Shown here: positions 48,686 through 58,384 of the stretch, in pieces
How the letters are laid out: every line of letters begins with the position of its first letter
How positions within the stretch are numbered: the first letter of the stretch is position 1
NCBI GenBank assembly: GCA_031274765.1
Contig: JAISPR010000010.1
Span: 1-64,000 of the forward strand
DNA: 64,000 nucleotides
Direction: 5' to 3'
DNA from: Nitrososphaerota archaeon
GTDB taxonomy: Archaea > Thermoproteota > Bathyarchaeia > Bathyarchaeales > Bathycorpusculaceae
Position numbers and translations under genes: made by a program
Notes under the pieces: generated by a model
Databases searched by the model: none
Seen by the model: only the letters and a program-made list of their open reading frames with translations
What the model was told of the DNA's origin: nothing

Positions 48686-50419
48686 ATGACTAACATGAAG
48701 AAGTGGAAAGATATGTTCACAAAATTATTTCAAAAAAAATCATTTGGGAACCTCACCCCCATTATTGTAATAGTATTCATTTTTGCCATTGGCTTTAGCT
48801 TATTGGCCGGCATGTTTGAAAACGCTTTTGCAACACCCAGCAATGTTGGACCGCGCACCAATTCCAACACTGACCCAGCAAACGGCATATATGTTTCTCC
48901 AAACGGTAATGACGCTACGGCAATCGGTTCCATAGATGCACCCTACAAGAGCATCAATGCCGCTCTGGCAACTGCACAACCCGGCGATACTATAATCCTG
49001 CGTAGCGGTACTTATTGCGAAGGAATTAATGTTCGGATCCGAATACCCAATATTACCATAAAATCCCGTGAAGGCGAATGGGCAGTTATTGACCTGACTA
49101 CCTACAATCCCGGTCGTGATGAAGACTCTGGAGTATATTTCGACGTTGACTCGTCAGGCGGTAGATTACAAGGTGTCGAAGTAAAAGGGGGCTGGTATGC
49201 AGTTGCTTTGGAAACTAGATGGGATTGGGGAAACCCTGCTAATCGGGCCGGAGCATCCAATATTATCATCGAGGATTGCGTACTCCATGAATCTAGATAT
49301 GACGTAATTAAAATAAAACCCAATTGCGATAATATCACAATACGTTATAACGAGATATATAATTCGGGACAAGCATTTATTGGGCACCCCCTTAACGGAG
49401 AAGATAATGCCGAGGGCATTGATAATGTCAACGGCGACAATATGGTGGTGCAAAACAACTATATCCACAATATCTGTTCAACTGCAATTTACGCCAAAGG
49501 CGGCGCAACTGATGTGTTGATTGAAAACAACTTTATCGAACAGGCATATGGCGCTGGAATTTCTGTAGGATTTGATACCAGTCCAGAATTTTTTGATCTC
49601 AATATAAATCCACTGTATTACGAAAATATACGGGGCGTTGTGCGCAATAACCTAATCATTAACACGGGTTGGGAAGGTATTGGTTTATATGGCTCTAAAG
49701 ATGCCCAAATTTACAACAACACATTGATCAATGTAGCTAATGGCGGGCAATATCACAGTGCAATTTACTTTGGTATAACATTTCAGGACTGGGAAAGTTA
49801 TGCAAACCGCCCTGCTAACATTAACCCACATATTCATCATAATATTGTGTGTCAACCATCCAGTATTGTTCGCCCAATGATAGAAATTCGCTATGCTAAT
49901 GAACTTGGCGGCTTATCCGCACTTGCTGGCAATCCAACGATGAACAATAACTGTTACTATATTGCCGGCAAAACTGCAGTCTTTACTGATCGCCGGCCCA
50001 GCAGCATGTTAGAAAATGCAGGCCTTTCCGCATGGCAAGCCCACATCAACGGCGATAACGGTTCGCTTGAAGTCAACCCCGCACTCAACGATGATTATAT
50101 AACAACTAACCCCCAATGCATCGGAATGGGAATAAGCATTTTTACGTCATCAATGCCAACTCCAACAGTTACTCCAACTCCAACAGTTACTCCAACGCCG
50201 GGGCAGACGACCTATAACATTGCTGATTTTTACACCACTAGTGGTCAGTTAACAGTAAAACATGGTGATGTTATTATTGTGGGTCAACGGCAATATTTGG
50301 TTTTGTCGAATGCTTATACGATAAGCTATTGGAGTCAGAATTCTTTGAATTCTGCTATTTCGTGGTGGACGACTTATCTAAATAGCTATGCGGCAAGTGG
50401 AGTGGTAGAAGAAATATAA
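48686..50419 (+). CDS. Secreted right-handed beta-helix (pectate-lyase-like) protein
   Basis: N-terminal TM; GIYVSPNGNDATAIGSIDAPYKSINAALATAQPGDTIILRSGTY; repeated I-x-N-N-x-I coils; PTPTVTPTP linker and a ~60-aa C-terminal domain. Confidence 0.88.
   Translation: MTNMKKWKDMFTKLFQKKSFGNLTPIIVIVFIFAIGFSLLAGMFENAFATPSNVGPRTNSNTDPANGIYVSPNGNDATAIGSIDAPYKSINAALATAQPGDTIILRSGTYCEGINVRIRIPNITIKSREGEWAVIDLTTYNPGRDEDSGVYFDVDSSGGRLQGVEVKGGWYAVALETRWDWGNPANRAGASNIIIEDCVLHESRYDVIKIKPNCDNITIRYNEIYNSGQAFIGHPLNGEDNAEGIDNVNGDNMVVQNNYIHNICSTAIYAKGGATDVLIENNFIEQAYGAGISVGFDTSPEFFDLNINPLYYENIRGVVRNNLIINTGWEGIGLYGSKDAQIYNNTLINVANGGQYHSAIYFGITFQDWESYANRPANINPHIHHNIVCQPSSIVRPMIEIRYANELGGLSALAGNPTMNNNCYYIAGKTAVFTDRRPSSMLENAGLSAWQAHINGDNGSLEVNPALNDDYITTNPQCIGMGISIFTSSMPTPTVTPTPTVTPTPGQTTYNIADFYTTSGQLTVKHGDVIIVGQRQYLVLSNAYTISYWSQNSLNSAISWWTTYLNSYAASGVVEEI
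50157..50202 (+). repeat. Tandem repeat encoding a PTPTV linker
   Basis: Repeated ACTCCAACTCCAACAGTT units inside the beta-helix gene. Confidence 0.7.
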
Positions 50420-50625
50420 AAATAGACACTGAAAAATTTCCTTTGAAACCCACGAAAAATTCACCCACACCCCTTTATAGATCTACCCGGCGGAGCCAAA
50501 ACTAAAACCAATAACAGAAAAAATAAAATAGCTAGCTCCCGGGTAATTTTTCTATCCACTAAGTCCAAATCTACGTGTGAGAAATACAACCCGACACTTC
50601 ACACTAACAAACTCTAACACTCATT

Positions 50626-50786
50626 ACTTACCTTCGGCAGTTTGACCCAACACAGCCAAAAATTAAATCATGCTCAAAAAATATTCGAAAAAATAAGAAA
50701 ATTATTATAAAAATAACCAAAAACTCGCAACAACCTGTACTATAAGTAGTTCAAAGTATTTTTTTCCCAAACTGCCGAACGTGAGT
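50626..50786. repeat. MITE-like family B, copy 3 (inverted)
   Basis: ACTTACCTTCGGCAGTTTGACCCAACACAGCC ... CCCAAACTGCCGAACGTGAGT. Confidence 0.85.
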
Positions 50787-50906
50787 TATAGAGGCTTAAT
50801 TAGCCTTTTGTATGTGTACAAAACCCTGCAGAATTTAGGTCACAAAGGAAAAGGATAAGAAAGATAAAAGAGAAGCAATAAATGAAAATAGTGAAAGGCG
50901 TGTCTA

Positions 50907-51419
50907 ATGATTATCAAGGCAATTAAAGATCGAAAATCTGTTCGCACTTATGTGCCTGAAACGATTGTATCTGATGAGCAACTTAAAGAATTGTTGGAAG
51001 CCGCAATGTTGGCACCATCAGCTTGTAACAGCCGTCCATGGGAATTTATTGTTATACAAAAAAGAGACAAACTGGATAAAATCATGACTATCCACTCACA
51101 TACACAAATGCTCAAGACGGCAAACTGTGCAATACTAGTGTGTGCTGATTTGAATCTGCAAAGCGGTATATCCGAAGGATTTTTTCCACAAGATTGTGGT
51201 GCTGTAACACAAAACATACTTCTACAAGCTACTGAATTAGGTTTAGGAACTTGCTGGTGTGGCATATATCCTAAAGAAGATAAAGTAAAGGCGTTTCGCA
51301 GTTTATTTGAATTGCCCGGTAATATTGTTCCGTTTTGCGTTATTGCTGTGGGCGTTCCTGCTGAGGAAATTGGTAGCCGTGGTTTTTATGAAGCGGGCAA
51401 AGTTAAATGGGTGAAATAA
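50907..51419 (+). CDS. Nitroreductase family protein
   Basis: IKDRKSVRTYVPETIVSDEQLKELLEAAMLAPSACNSRPWEFIVI; DCGAVTQNILLQATELGLGTCWCGIYP. Confidence 0.95.
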   Translation: MIIKAIKDRKSVRTYVPETIVSDEQLKELLEAAMLAPSACNSRPWEFIVIQKRDKLDKIMTIHSHTQMLKTANCAILVCADLNLQSGISEGFFPQDCGAVTQNILLQATELGLGTCWCGIYPKEDKVKAFRSLFELPGNIVPFCVIAVGVPAEEIGSRGFYEAGKVKWVK

Positions 51420-51784
51420 AAAATAGATCGAAGGGGAATTTTGCTGTGAAAAAGTTGATCAAAAACATTGAACATGGGCTGGTACTATCCTTATCTGATG
51501 AGGTGCCCTATCAGGCTGGTCAGGTTGTTAGTAAGACGCTTGCGCAAAATAGTCATCATAGTTTGACTTTGTTTGCTTTCGAAAAAGGCGAAGGCATTAG
51601 TTCACACGCATCAGAGGGTGATGCTTTTGTGCTCGCTTTGGATGGTATTGGGAAAATCACAATAGGCGGAAAAGAACATCTGCTCCATAAAGGGGAAGTC
51701 ATTGTTATGCCCGCGAAAACGCCACACGCTGTATATGCAGTTGAGCGTTTTAAAATGCTCTTAATAGTGTCATTCTCTGAATAG
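51407..51784 (+). CDS. Cupin domain protein
   Basis: HSLTLFAFEKGEGISSHASEGDAFVLALDGIGKITIGGKEHLLHKGEVIVMPAKTPHAVYA. Confidence 0.9.
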   Translation: MGEIKNRSKGNFAVKKLIKNIEHGLVLSLSDEVPYQAGQVVSKTLAQNSHHSLTLFAFEKGEGISSHASEGDAFVLALDGIGKITIGGKEHLLHKGEVIVMPAKTPHAVYAVERFKMLLIVSFSE

Positions 51785-51846
51785 ACCCGTTTGGTTGATG
51801 ATTTTGAGTATTTATTCGCCAAAAGTCAATGACGTGATTATAGTAT

Positions 51847-52266
51847 TCATCGCTTTGTAGATGTGAACCCATTTGCCAACATTTCCGCAATCGGTACACC
51901 GCGATCATCTTCTACACATATCCGATAAACCGATACACTACGACCTTTGAAAAGGCACGTGGATTTTGCGGTTAGGCAACTGCCTTTGGTGCTTTTCAGA
52001 AATGCAATGCTACACGATTGTCCCACCGTCACGCCCACGTCCTCGCCGTAAACCCACGCTAAATTACTGTGAACTGCAAAAGTAAAATCTGCCAAAGTGA
52101 ATATCACACCGCCCTGAACGTTATCTACGGAATTTCTATGTTCTGTGTTCAATTCAATGCTACACGTCACGCAATCTTCTGTCACTGAATCAATCACCAC
52201 ACCATTTCCCGTGGCAAAACGATCTTTTTTAAAATGATTACGAATTTGCTCCAAATCAATATTCAT
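51847..52266 (-). CDS. PaaI-like hotdog thioesterase
   Basis: NSVDNVQGGVIFTLADFTFAVHSN; SCSIAFLKSTKGSCLTAKSTCL. Confidence 0.87.
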   Translation of the reverse strand: MNIDLEQIRNHFKKDRFATGNGVVIDSVTEDCVTCSIELNTEHRNSVDNVQGGVIFTLADFTFAVHSNLAWVYGEDVGVTVGQSCSIAFLKSTKGSCLTAKSTCLFKGRSVSVYRICVEDDRGVPIAEMLANGFTSTKR

Positions 52267-52277
52267 GTCTGTAACCT

Positions 52278-52718
52278 TTATGTTTTATTCAAACTATCCA
52301 ATAATTCCTGACCCAGTACTGGTATATCGTTACCCTTTAATTTATAAACCGCCCCATCCTGATTGGTGAGCCGTAATATCACAATAGCATCATAATCCTT
52401 ATGACGACTGGTAAACGCATACATATATTCAATAGATATATTTAGCGCTTCCAACTCCCGCAGCACCTTATGTAGGCTGCCTGGGTTGTGTCCCACCGCC
52501 ACAGCTACAACATCAGTAGTCTGTGCCATAAAATTATTCTCCTTTAATACTCTATATGCTTTATCGGGGTTGGACACAATCATCCTAAGTATACCAAAAT
52601 CGGTTGTATCAGCGATGGCAAGCGCGTGAAGGTTGACGTTTTCATCTGCCAAACACCCAGTAACTTCCGCTAGTCTTCCGGGTTTATTTTCAATAAATAC
52701 CGTTATTTGTTTTAACAT
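52278..52718 (-). CDS. Tandem ACT domain protein
   Basis: QITVFIENKPGRLAEVTGCLADENVNLHALAIADTTDFGILRMIV; second half VVAVAVGHNPGSLHKVLREL. Confidence 0.92.
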   Translation of the reverse strand: MLKQITVFIENKPGRLAEVTGCLADENVNLHALAIADTTDFGILRMIVSNPDKAYRVLKENNFMAQTTDVVAVAVGHNPGSLHKVLRELEALNISIEYMYAFTSRHKDYDAIVILRLTNQDGAVYKLKGNDIPVLGQELLDSLNKT

Positions 52719-54022
52719 TATATATTTCTCCTATCTATTACTCGTTTTGCCTTGCCTTCACTACGGGCGATGCTCTTGGGTTCCACAAGGTGTATTTTGG
52801 CGTTGATACCCAATACGCTGTTGATTTGACGGCTAACCTTCTTTTCAAATTCTTCAATGCCCTTCACATTGTCGGAGAACATTTCGTCATTTAGTTCAAT
52901 TTCAATCGTTAAGGTGTCCAAATTGTTCACACGATCAACGAGAATCTGATAATGAGGTTGTACCTCTCCAATACTTAAAAGGGCGGATTCGATTTGTGAC
53001 GGAAATACGTTGACTCCCCGTATAATCAGCATATCGTCGGTACGACCCGCAGGTTTTGACATGCGTACATGAGTACGCCCGCACTCGCATGGTTCATAGT
53101 TGAGCGTACAAATGTCCCTTGTTTTATACCGTATCAGTGGGATTCCTTCTTTGTTGATTGTGGTAATGACCAGATCGCCCGCCTCGCCTTCTCTAACAGG
53201 TTCCCCTGTGTCGGGGTTTGTTATTTCTGCGATAAAGCAATCCTCCCAAATATGGAGGCCGTTTTGGTGGCGGCATTCATGAGAAACAGCTGGTCCCATA
53301 ATCTCACTTAGACCATATATATCGTGGGCGCGTAATCCAAGGAGGCTTTCAATTTCGGTGCGTATAGCGTTGCTCCACGGTTCAGCTCCGAAGCTACCTG
53401 CTACTAATTTCATTTCGTCTTTTGTGTGGCCCATCTCCCGCATGACCTCTGCTATATTTAGAGCATAAGAGGGGGTGCAATACAGGTGTGTCACGCCGAA
53501 GTCTATTAGCATGGTTATTTGTCGTTGTGTGTTACCTGAGGATGCCGGTATTACTGTCGCACCTAACTTTTCCACGCCATAATGTGCCCCAAGACCGCCT
53601 GTGAATAAACCGTAGCCATAAGCTATTTGTACCCGAGAGCTTGTATTAGCGTCTTCCATAACAAGGCAACGTGCCATACATTCAGCCCATATGTCGAGGT
53701 CTCGGCGGGTATAGCCAACGACTGTTTGTTTTCCCGTAGTTCCTGACGAAGCATGTATGCGTATTATGTCTTCCATCGGTACGGCGAACATACCAAAGGG
53801 GTAGGTGTTTCTCAAATCTTGTTTTGTAGTAATTGGAAGGTTTGATAGGTTGTCAAGGGTTTTAATGTCTTCGGGAACTATGCCTTTTTCTTGCATTTTT
53901 TTGCGGTAATAAGGTACGTGAGTGTACACGTTTTGAACGGTGGCGCGTAGTTTTTCAAGCTGCAATGCTTGGATCTGTTCGCGATTCATTGTTTCAATAG
54001 TCTTGTTCCAATAACGTTCCAT
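52718..54022 (-). CDS. paaK: Phenylacetate-CoA ligase family
   Basis: [86 protein letters not shown]. Confidence 0.95.
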   Translation of the reverse strand: [434 protein letters not shown]

Positions 54023-54348
54023 AATTAATCATCTTTTTTATTTGGGTATGTTTTTATTTGTCCCAAATTGCATAGTACGCACACTATAACGATCTTGCCC
54101 TTATATTAGTCTTAAACCTGTTTTAGTCACGCTGATTGGATGAAAATTTTTTCAACATAGAGCCTCCAAGAAACCCTATCAAAAACCCCCACTCAAACAC
54201 TAAAAATGACCCAAATACTCAACTGGACATAATGCAAAACAAACGATTTACACATAAATTTAACCTTCTTGGTTGTCCGAAAAAATGGTGAACTTTTGGT
54301 CATGTTGTTAAATAATTTATAAACAACATCTCATATGTTATCTTCTTA

Positions 54349-55056
54349 ATGGCGATAACTGTGGTGAAGGTAACAACAAAATGTATACACTGCAATGCGG
54401 AAATGTGGTAAAAATGGGCAAACAATCAAATGGTGCCCCACGATGCAAATGCAACACTACAAAAAACATTCCAAACAAAATACGCAAATAAAGGCGTACT
54501 GCCTCAAACCAAACTCTTGATAGTAAAAATGGCCACTAACGGCAGTGGCATACGAGACACCGCACGCGTCTTAGATATTAGTTCAAATACCGTTCTAAAA
54601 GTTTTAAAAAAACAAAAATCACCAAACAAACACAAATCTCAAATACACCAACCGCACCATACCGTTCACCATACGTCTAGAAATGGATGAATGTGGCGTA
54701 GAGTGTATTGTAAAAAACACCTTGTTGGTTGTGGCTTGTCATAGTTCATGATACGGGTGATATTGTGGCGTGTGTTTTTGGGATGCGTAGTAGTGAAGTG
54801 TTAGAAGAGTTTTGGGTTTTGTTAAATGGGTTGGATTTGAATATTTGGGTGTATTTTTTGATGATGATTTTGTTTAGCGTGAAGTTATACTGTGGATATT
54901 TTGTGTGCTGGTAAGTGGAATATGCAGCGTATTTGGCGTAAGCGTTTGATTTTTTGTGTGAGGTTGTAGTGTTTGGTTTGTATGTCTATTTGTTTTTCTA
55001 AGTTTTGGGTTGTGTATTTTGTTGTTTTTGGTTTGGTTATAAATGTGTTGGAATTT
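54349..55056 (+). pseudogene. Decayed IS1-like transposase (insA/insB region), copy 1
   Basis: Zinc-ribbon CIHCNAE, then FQTKYANKGVLPQTKLLIVKMATNGSGIRDTARVLDISSNTVLKVLKKQ, then FGMRSSEVLEEFWVLLNGLDLNIWVYF in other frames. Confidence 0.75.
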
Positions 55057-55106
55057 GAGGATAAATTGATTTGAAACATGACTGAACTTTTGAAAAACAA
55101 GTAAAG

Positions 55107-55216
55107 CAGACTGCACAAACTCAAAAAATAGCTACATTAAACGCTACAGATAATGCATCTCTTCTATCTGTTATTGTGTGTTTGGTTTGGCGAATTTTAT
55201 GAGTTTTGTAAGTCTG
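55107..55216. repeat. MITE-like family E, degenerate copy
   Basis: CAGACTGCACAAACTC ... GGTTTGGCGAATTTTATGAGTTTTGTAAGTCTG. Confidence 0.6.
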
Positions 55217-55365
55217 TCTTTTCTGTTTTAGGGTGTTTGATAGTTTTCAAACAGTTTGGTGGTTTGGGTGGATTTTTTGTCTTGGGTGCCGCGTGGGAGT
55301 TGTGGTTTTGGACATTATGTGGTTTTATTGGTGGGGTAGTTGTTTGTTTTGATTACGCGGTAGGT

Positions 55366-55465
55366 GCCTGTCTAAAAACTATGGCTTTTGTGTTTTGGCG
55401 AAAACTGACGAAAAATTTTTGATTTTTTTTGTTTTTCTGAGATTTTTGTTAGTTTTCGAACAGTA
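55366..55465. repeat. MITE-like family A, degenerate copy
   Basis: GCCTGTCTAAAAACTATGGCTTTTGTGTTTTGGCGAAAACTGACG...TTTTTGTTAGTTTTCGAACAGTAT. Confidence 0.7.
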
Positions 55466-55499
55466 TAGTGGGGGATTTTGGTGTTTTTGCCTGCATATT

Positions 55500-55633
55500 T
55501 TGTGGACTTGGGTGGATTTTGAAGTGTTGGGCTAATGAAGGTGCTTGGTTGGTTTGTTACCTAAAGGGTTTTTACAAGCGGCGGTGAACCTATTTTGAAG
55601 ACCAAACTCTTAAACTAGTTTGCTATAACCCAA
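55500..55633 (+). pseudogene. IS630-like element 3' remnant
   Basis: GGATTTTGAAGTGTTGGGCTAAT...CAAGCGGCGGTGAACCTATTTTGAAGACCAAACTCTTAAACTAGTTTGCTATAA parallels 36665-36784. Confidence 0.65.
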
Positions 55634-55723
55634 AATATTTTTGTCCCAAAACCTACCATACAATCAATTTATAAGCATCTCTCAACACTATGAAAACGGC
55701 TAGCTAACCAGAAGAGTAAGCGC

Positions 55724-56644
55724 ATGATAGACACCGAAGGTTTGACCAAAAAATTCGGGAATCTAATCGCTGTAGATAAACTAACGCTCCATGTTGATGC
55801 TGGAGAAATTTTTGGTTTTTTGGGTCCCAACGGTGCAGGAAAAACTACTACCATTCGTATGCTCTGTTGTCTCATATCTAAAACCAGTGGAACCGCAACA
55901 ATCGGCGGCTATGAAATAGGTAACAAAGAAAACTCGTTGAAGATCCGAAAACTCATAGGGCTTGTCCCTGACAATGTCGGCCTCTCTGAGCATCTCTCCG
56001 CTTATGATAATCTGAACTTCTTTGGGAAAATCTATGATTGTACTGAGGCACAGCGCAAAGACAGCATTAAACGAGTTCTTGAAATGTTGGGTCTCTGGGA
56101 GAAAAGACATGTTCTGGCAGGGACTTACTCAAAGGGTATGAAGCAAAAGTTAGCCATTGCACGGGCCCTTATCCATGATCCGCAAATCCTTATTTTAGAT
56201 GAACCCACTGCAAACTTGGACCCTGAAGCGTCGAAAACCGTTAGAGATTTTATTTTGCAGCTAAAAGGTGAGAAAAAAACGATTTTTCTCAACACCCACA
56301 ATCTGGATGAGGCGCAGCGCATCTGCGACCGCGTGGGGATAATGAACACTAAGCTTCGGGCCATTGGCAAACCTCAAGATTTAGAGCCGATGGCTAGTGG
56401 CAGAAAAACTGTTATCGCACTTGAACAAGTAACTGATGATGTTGTGAAGGCCCTCAAAAAGATAGCCCTCAAAAACCTGACGGTCGAGGGTAACACCTTA
56501 ACTTTTGATGTGTTTGACCCTGATAAAGAGAACTGGCCTGTTGTGGAAACTATAGTTCAAGTCGGTGGACATGTTCGTACTGTTAATGTTGTAGGCTTAG
56601 ACCTCGAAGACACTTACCTTAAACTTGTGAGGAGTAGTGCATGA
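55724..56644 (+). CDS. ABC transporter ATP-binding protein
   Basis: GFLGPNGAGKTTTIRML (Walker A), YSKGMKQKLAIARALIHDPQILILDEPTANLDPE. Confidence 0.97.
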   Translation: MIDTEGLTKKFGNLIAVDKLTLHVDAGEIFGFLGPNGAGKTTTIRMLCCLISKTSGTATIGGYEIGNKENSLKIRKLIGLVPDNVGLSEHLSAYDNLNFFGKIYDCTEAQRKDSIKRVLEMLGLWEKRHVLAGTYSKGMKQKLAIARALIHDPQILILDEPTANLDPEASKTVRDFILQLKGEKKTIFLNTHNLDEAQRICDRVGIMNTKLRAIGKPQDLEPMASGRKTVIALEQVTDDVVKALKKIALKNLTVEGNTLTFDVFDPDKENWPVVETIVQVGGHVRTVNVVGLDLEDTYLKLVRSSA

Positions 56645-57378
56645 GATTCTCTAAAGCATGGCTTGTAGCAACTCGAGACTTTAAAGTTTTTAGTAAACAA
56701 AAAAATATCTGGTATCCTATCATTGTTTTTCCCGTTGTAATTTCGGTTCTTTTCCCCGTGGTGCTTAATTTTAGCCTGTCACGTAACGGCGGAATCCCTG
56801 CAGCGGTTCTCTTGGAGTTGATGAATTCTTTTTCATTGTTTTTTATTATCGGGGCTGCTTTTATTCCTTTGAGTATTGCTTCTTATAGTATCGTGGGGGA
56901 GAAAGTGGAGAAAAGTCTAGAGCCTCTTCTGGCGGCGCCTCTAACGGACGGCGAAATTTTGCTTGGAAAGGCGCTTTCTGCTTTGTTACCTACGTTGGTT
57001 GCGATGTATGCGGCCTCAGTGGTTTTCATGTTTGGTATGGATCAGATGTCTTTTGCTACATTGGGGTATTATTATTATCCAAATTGGACCATTGGTACGT
57101 TGCTTTTGGTTTTGTTGCCTGTTGCAGCCGTTTTGAGTATTATGTTTAGTATAATTGTTTCTTCCAAAGTCAATGATGTACGTAGTGCTACTAGTTTTGG
57201 GGCCCTTGTGTTTTTTCCCTTTTTAGGTATATACTTGGCCAGTATGACCCATATTATAACCTTAGACATAACTACTTTGTTAATAATTGCGGGGATTATC
57301 TTTGTAGTCGATGTGGCGTTGTTTTTTGTGAGTACAGCAACTTTTCGTCGAGAAGAAATACTAACAAAATGGAAATAA
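56641..57378 (+). CDS. ABC-2 type permease
   Basis: Six hydrophobic helices; VGEKVEKSLEPLLAAPLTDGEILLGKALSALLPTL; ATG overlaps the upstream TGA. Confidence 0.93.
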   Translation: MRFSKAWLVATRDFKVFSKQKNIWYPIIVFPVVISVLFPVVLNFSLSRNGGIPAAVLLELMNSFSLFFIIGAAFIPLSIASYSIVGEKVEKSLEPLLAAPLTDGEILLGKALSALLPTLVAMYAASVVFMFGMDQMSFATLGYYYYPNWTIGTLLLVLLPVAAVLSIMFSIIVSSKVNDVRSATSFGALVFFPFLGIYLASMTHIITLDITTLLIIAGIIFVVDVALFFVSTATFRREEILTKWK

Positions 57379-57412
57379 AAATTTGAACTGATGTGCTATA
57401 AGGGGTGAAAAA

Positions 57413-57595
57413 ATGGCGTGGAATATAAAACGGAGGCTTCTTATTGGGGGGCCGGTAGTTATTGTTTTGGGGTTGGTACTTTATTTTATGCGACACATGA
57501 CCTTTGCATTAGTGTTACCGGTTATTGGTATAGTAGTGCTCATTGTGGGCATTCTTTACCGACCCAAAAAGAAAACTGAAATTCTCTCCGAATAA
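57413..57595 (+). CDS. Small two-TM protein downstream of the ABC genes
   Basis: MAWNIKRRLLIGGPVVIVLGLVLYFMRHMTFALVLPVIGIVVLIVGILYRPKKK. Confidence 0.7.
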   Translation: MAWNIKRRLLIGGPVVIVLGLVLYFMRHMTFALVLPVIGIVVLIVGILYRPKKKTEILSE

Positions 57596-58384
57596 CCTTT
57601 TTTGTTTCGTTTCTGTTTCATATTTTTTTTAATAGTTTTGAGGTGTGATTTTGAGTTGTTTTAAATCGTAATTTTTGTTTTGTAGTGATGTTTTGTTTTT
57701 AGCTTTTCAGTAAGTGATTTCCTGAATCAGGATCTTAGAAAATCATATCACTGCTTTAACTTAAACATCTTTAAAAACCCGATATAACATTTTCCACGTA
57801 ATATCTGTCAAAGGTTCACCTCAAAAATAAATCATAATGTCTGTGATAATCTGGGTTTTCATTTTTTTACTAAGTGCTCATGTTAAAATGTTCTGATTTA
57901 AGTCACATGTATTTTGTGAGCCATACAAATTGTTTAATGTGAAAGAAGTATTTAAACTAAAACTCTAAAAAATTATTGTCATAAAAAATGATTATTTTTG
58001 GTAAAATGCTGTTGAGAATGACATGTTTTCTCGAAAATATCCATCAAAAATGAGTTGCTGTAGAAAAATTGAAAACTCGTATGTATTTGCATGGTGATTT
58101 TGAGGTGTTTGGGATTTGTTGTGGGAGTTTGTTGTTTTATGAGGTTGTGTGTTGGGGAATTTGTTGTGGAGGGTGTTTGATGGTGTTTCTGTGTTGATTT
58201 GTTTGGATTTTTTGTTGGTTTATGGGGTTGATGAGGGGGGTGGTTGTGTGTGAGGTTCTCAAGATAGTTTTGGATGGAAACCTTGGTCTAAACTTATTCT
58301 CTAAGTCATCTGAGTTACGGTTTAAATAGCGCTTGCTTATTGTATATGATGTCCTTAATCTAAGGTTAAGTAAGGGATGAAAAC

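Noticed and set aside
53069-53311. ORFs 53069-53311 and 53100-53282 (+)
   Set aside because: Antisense to paaK, no independent support
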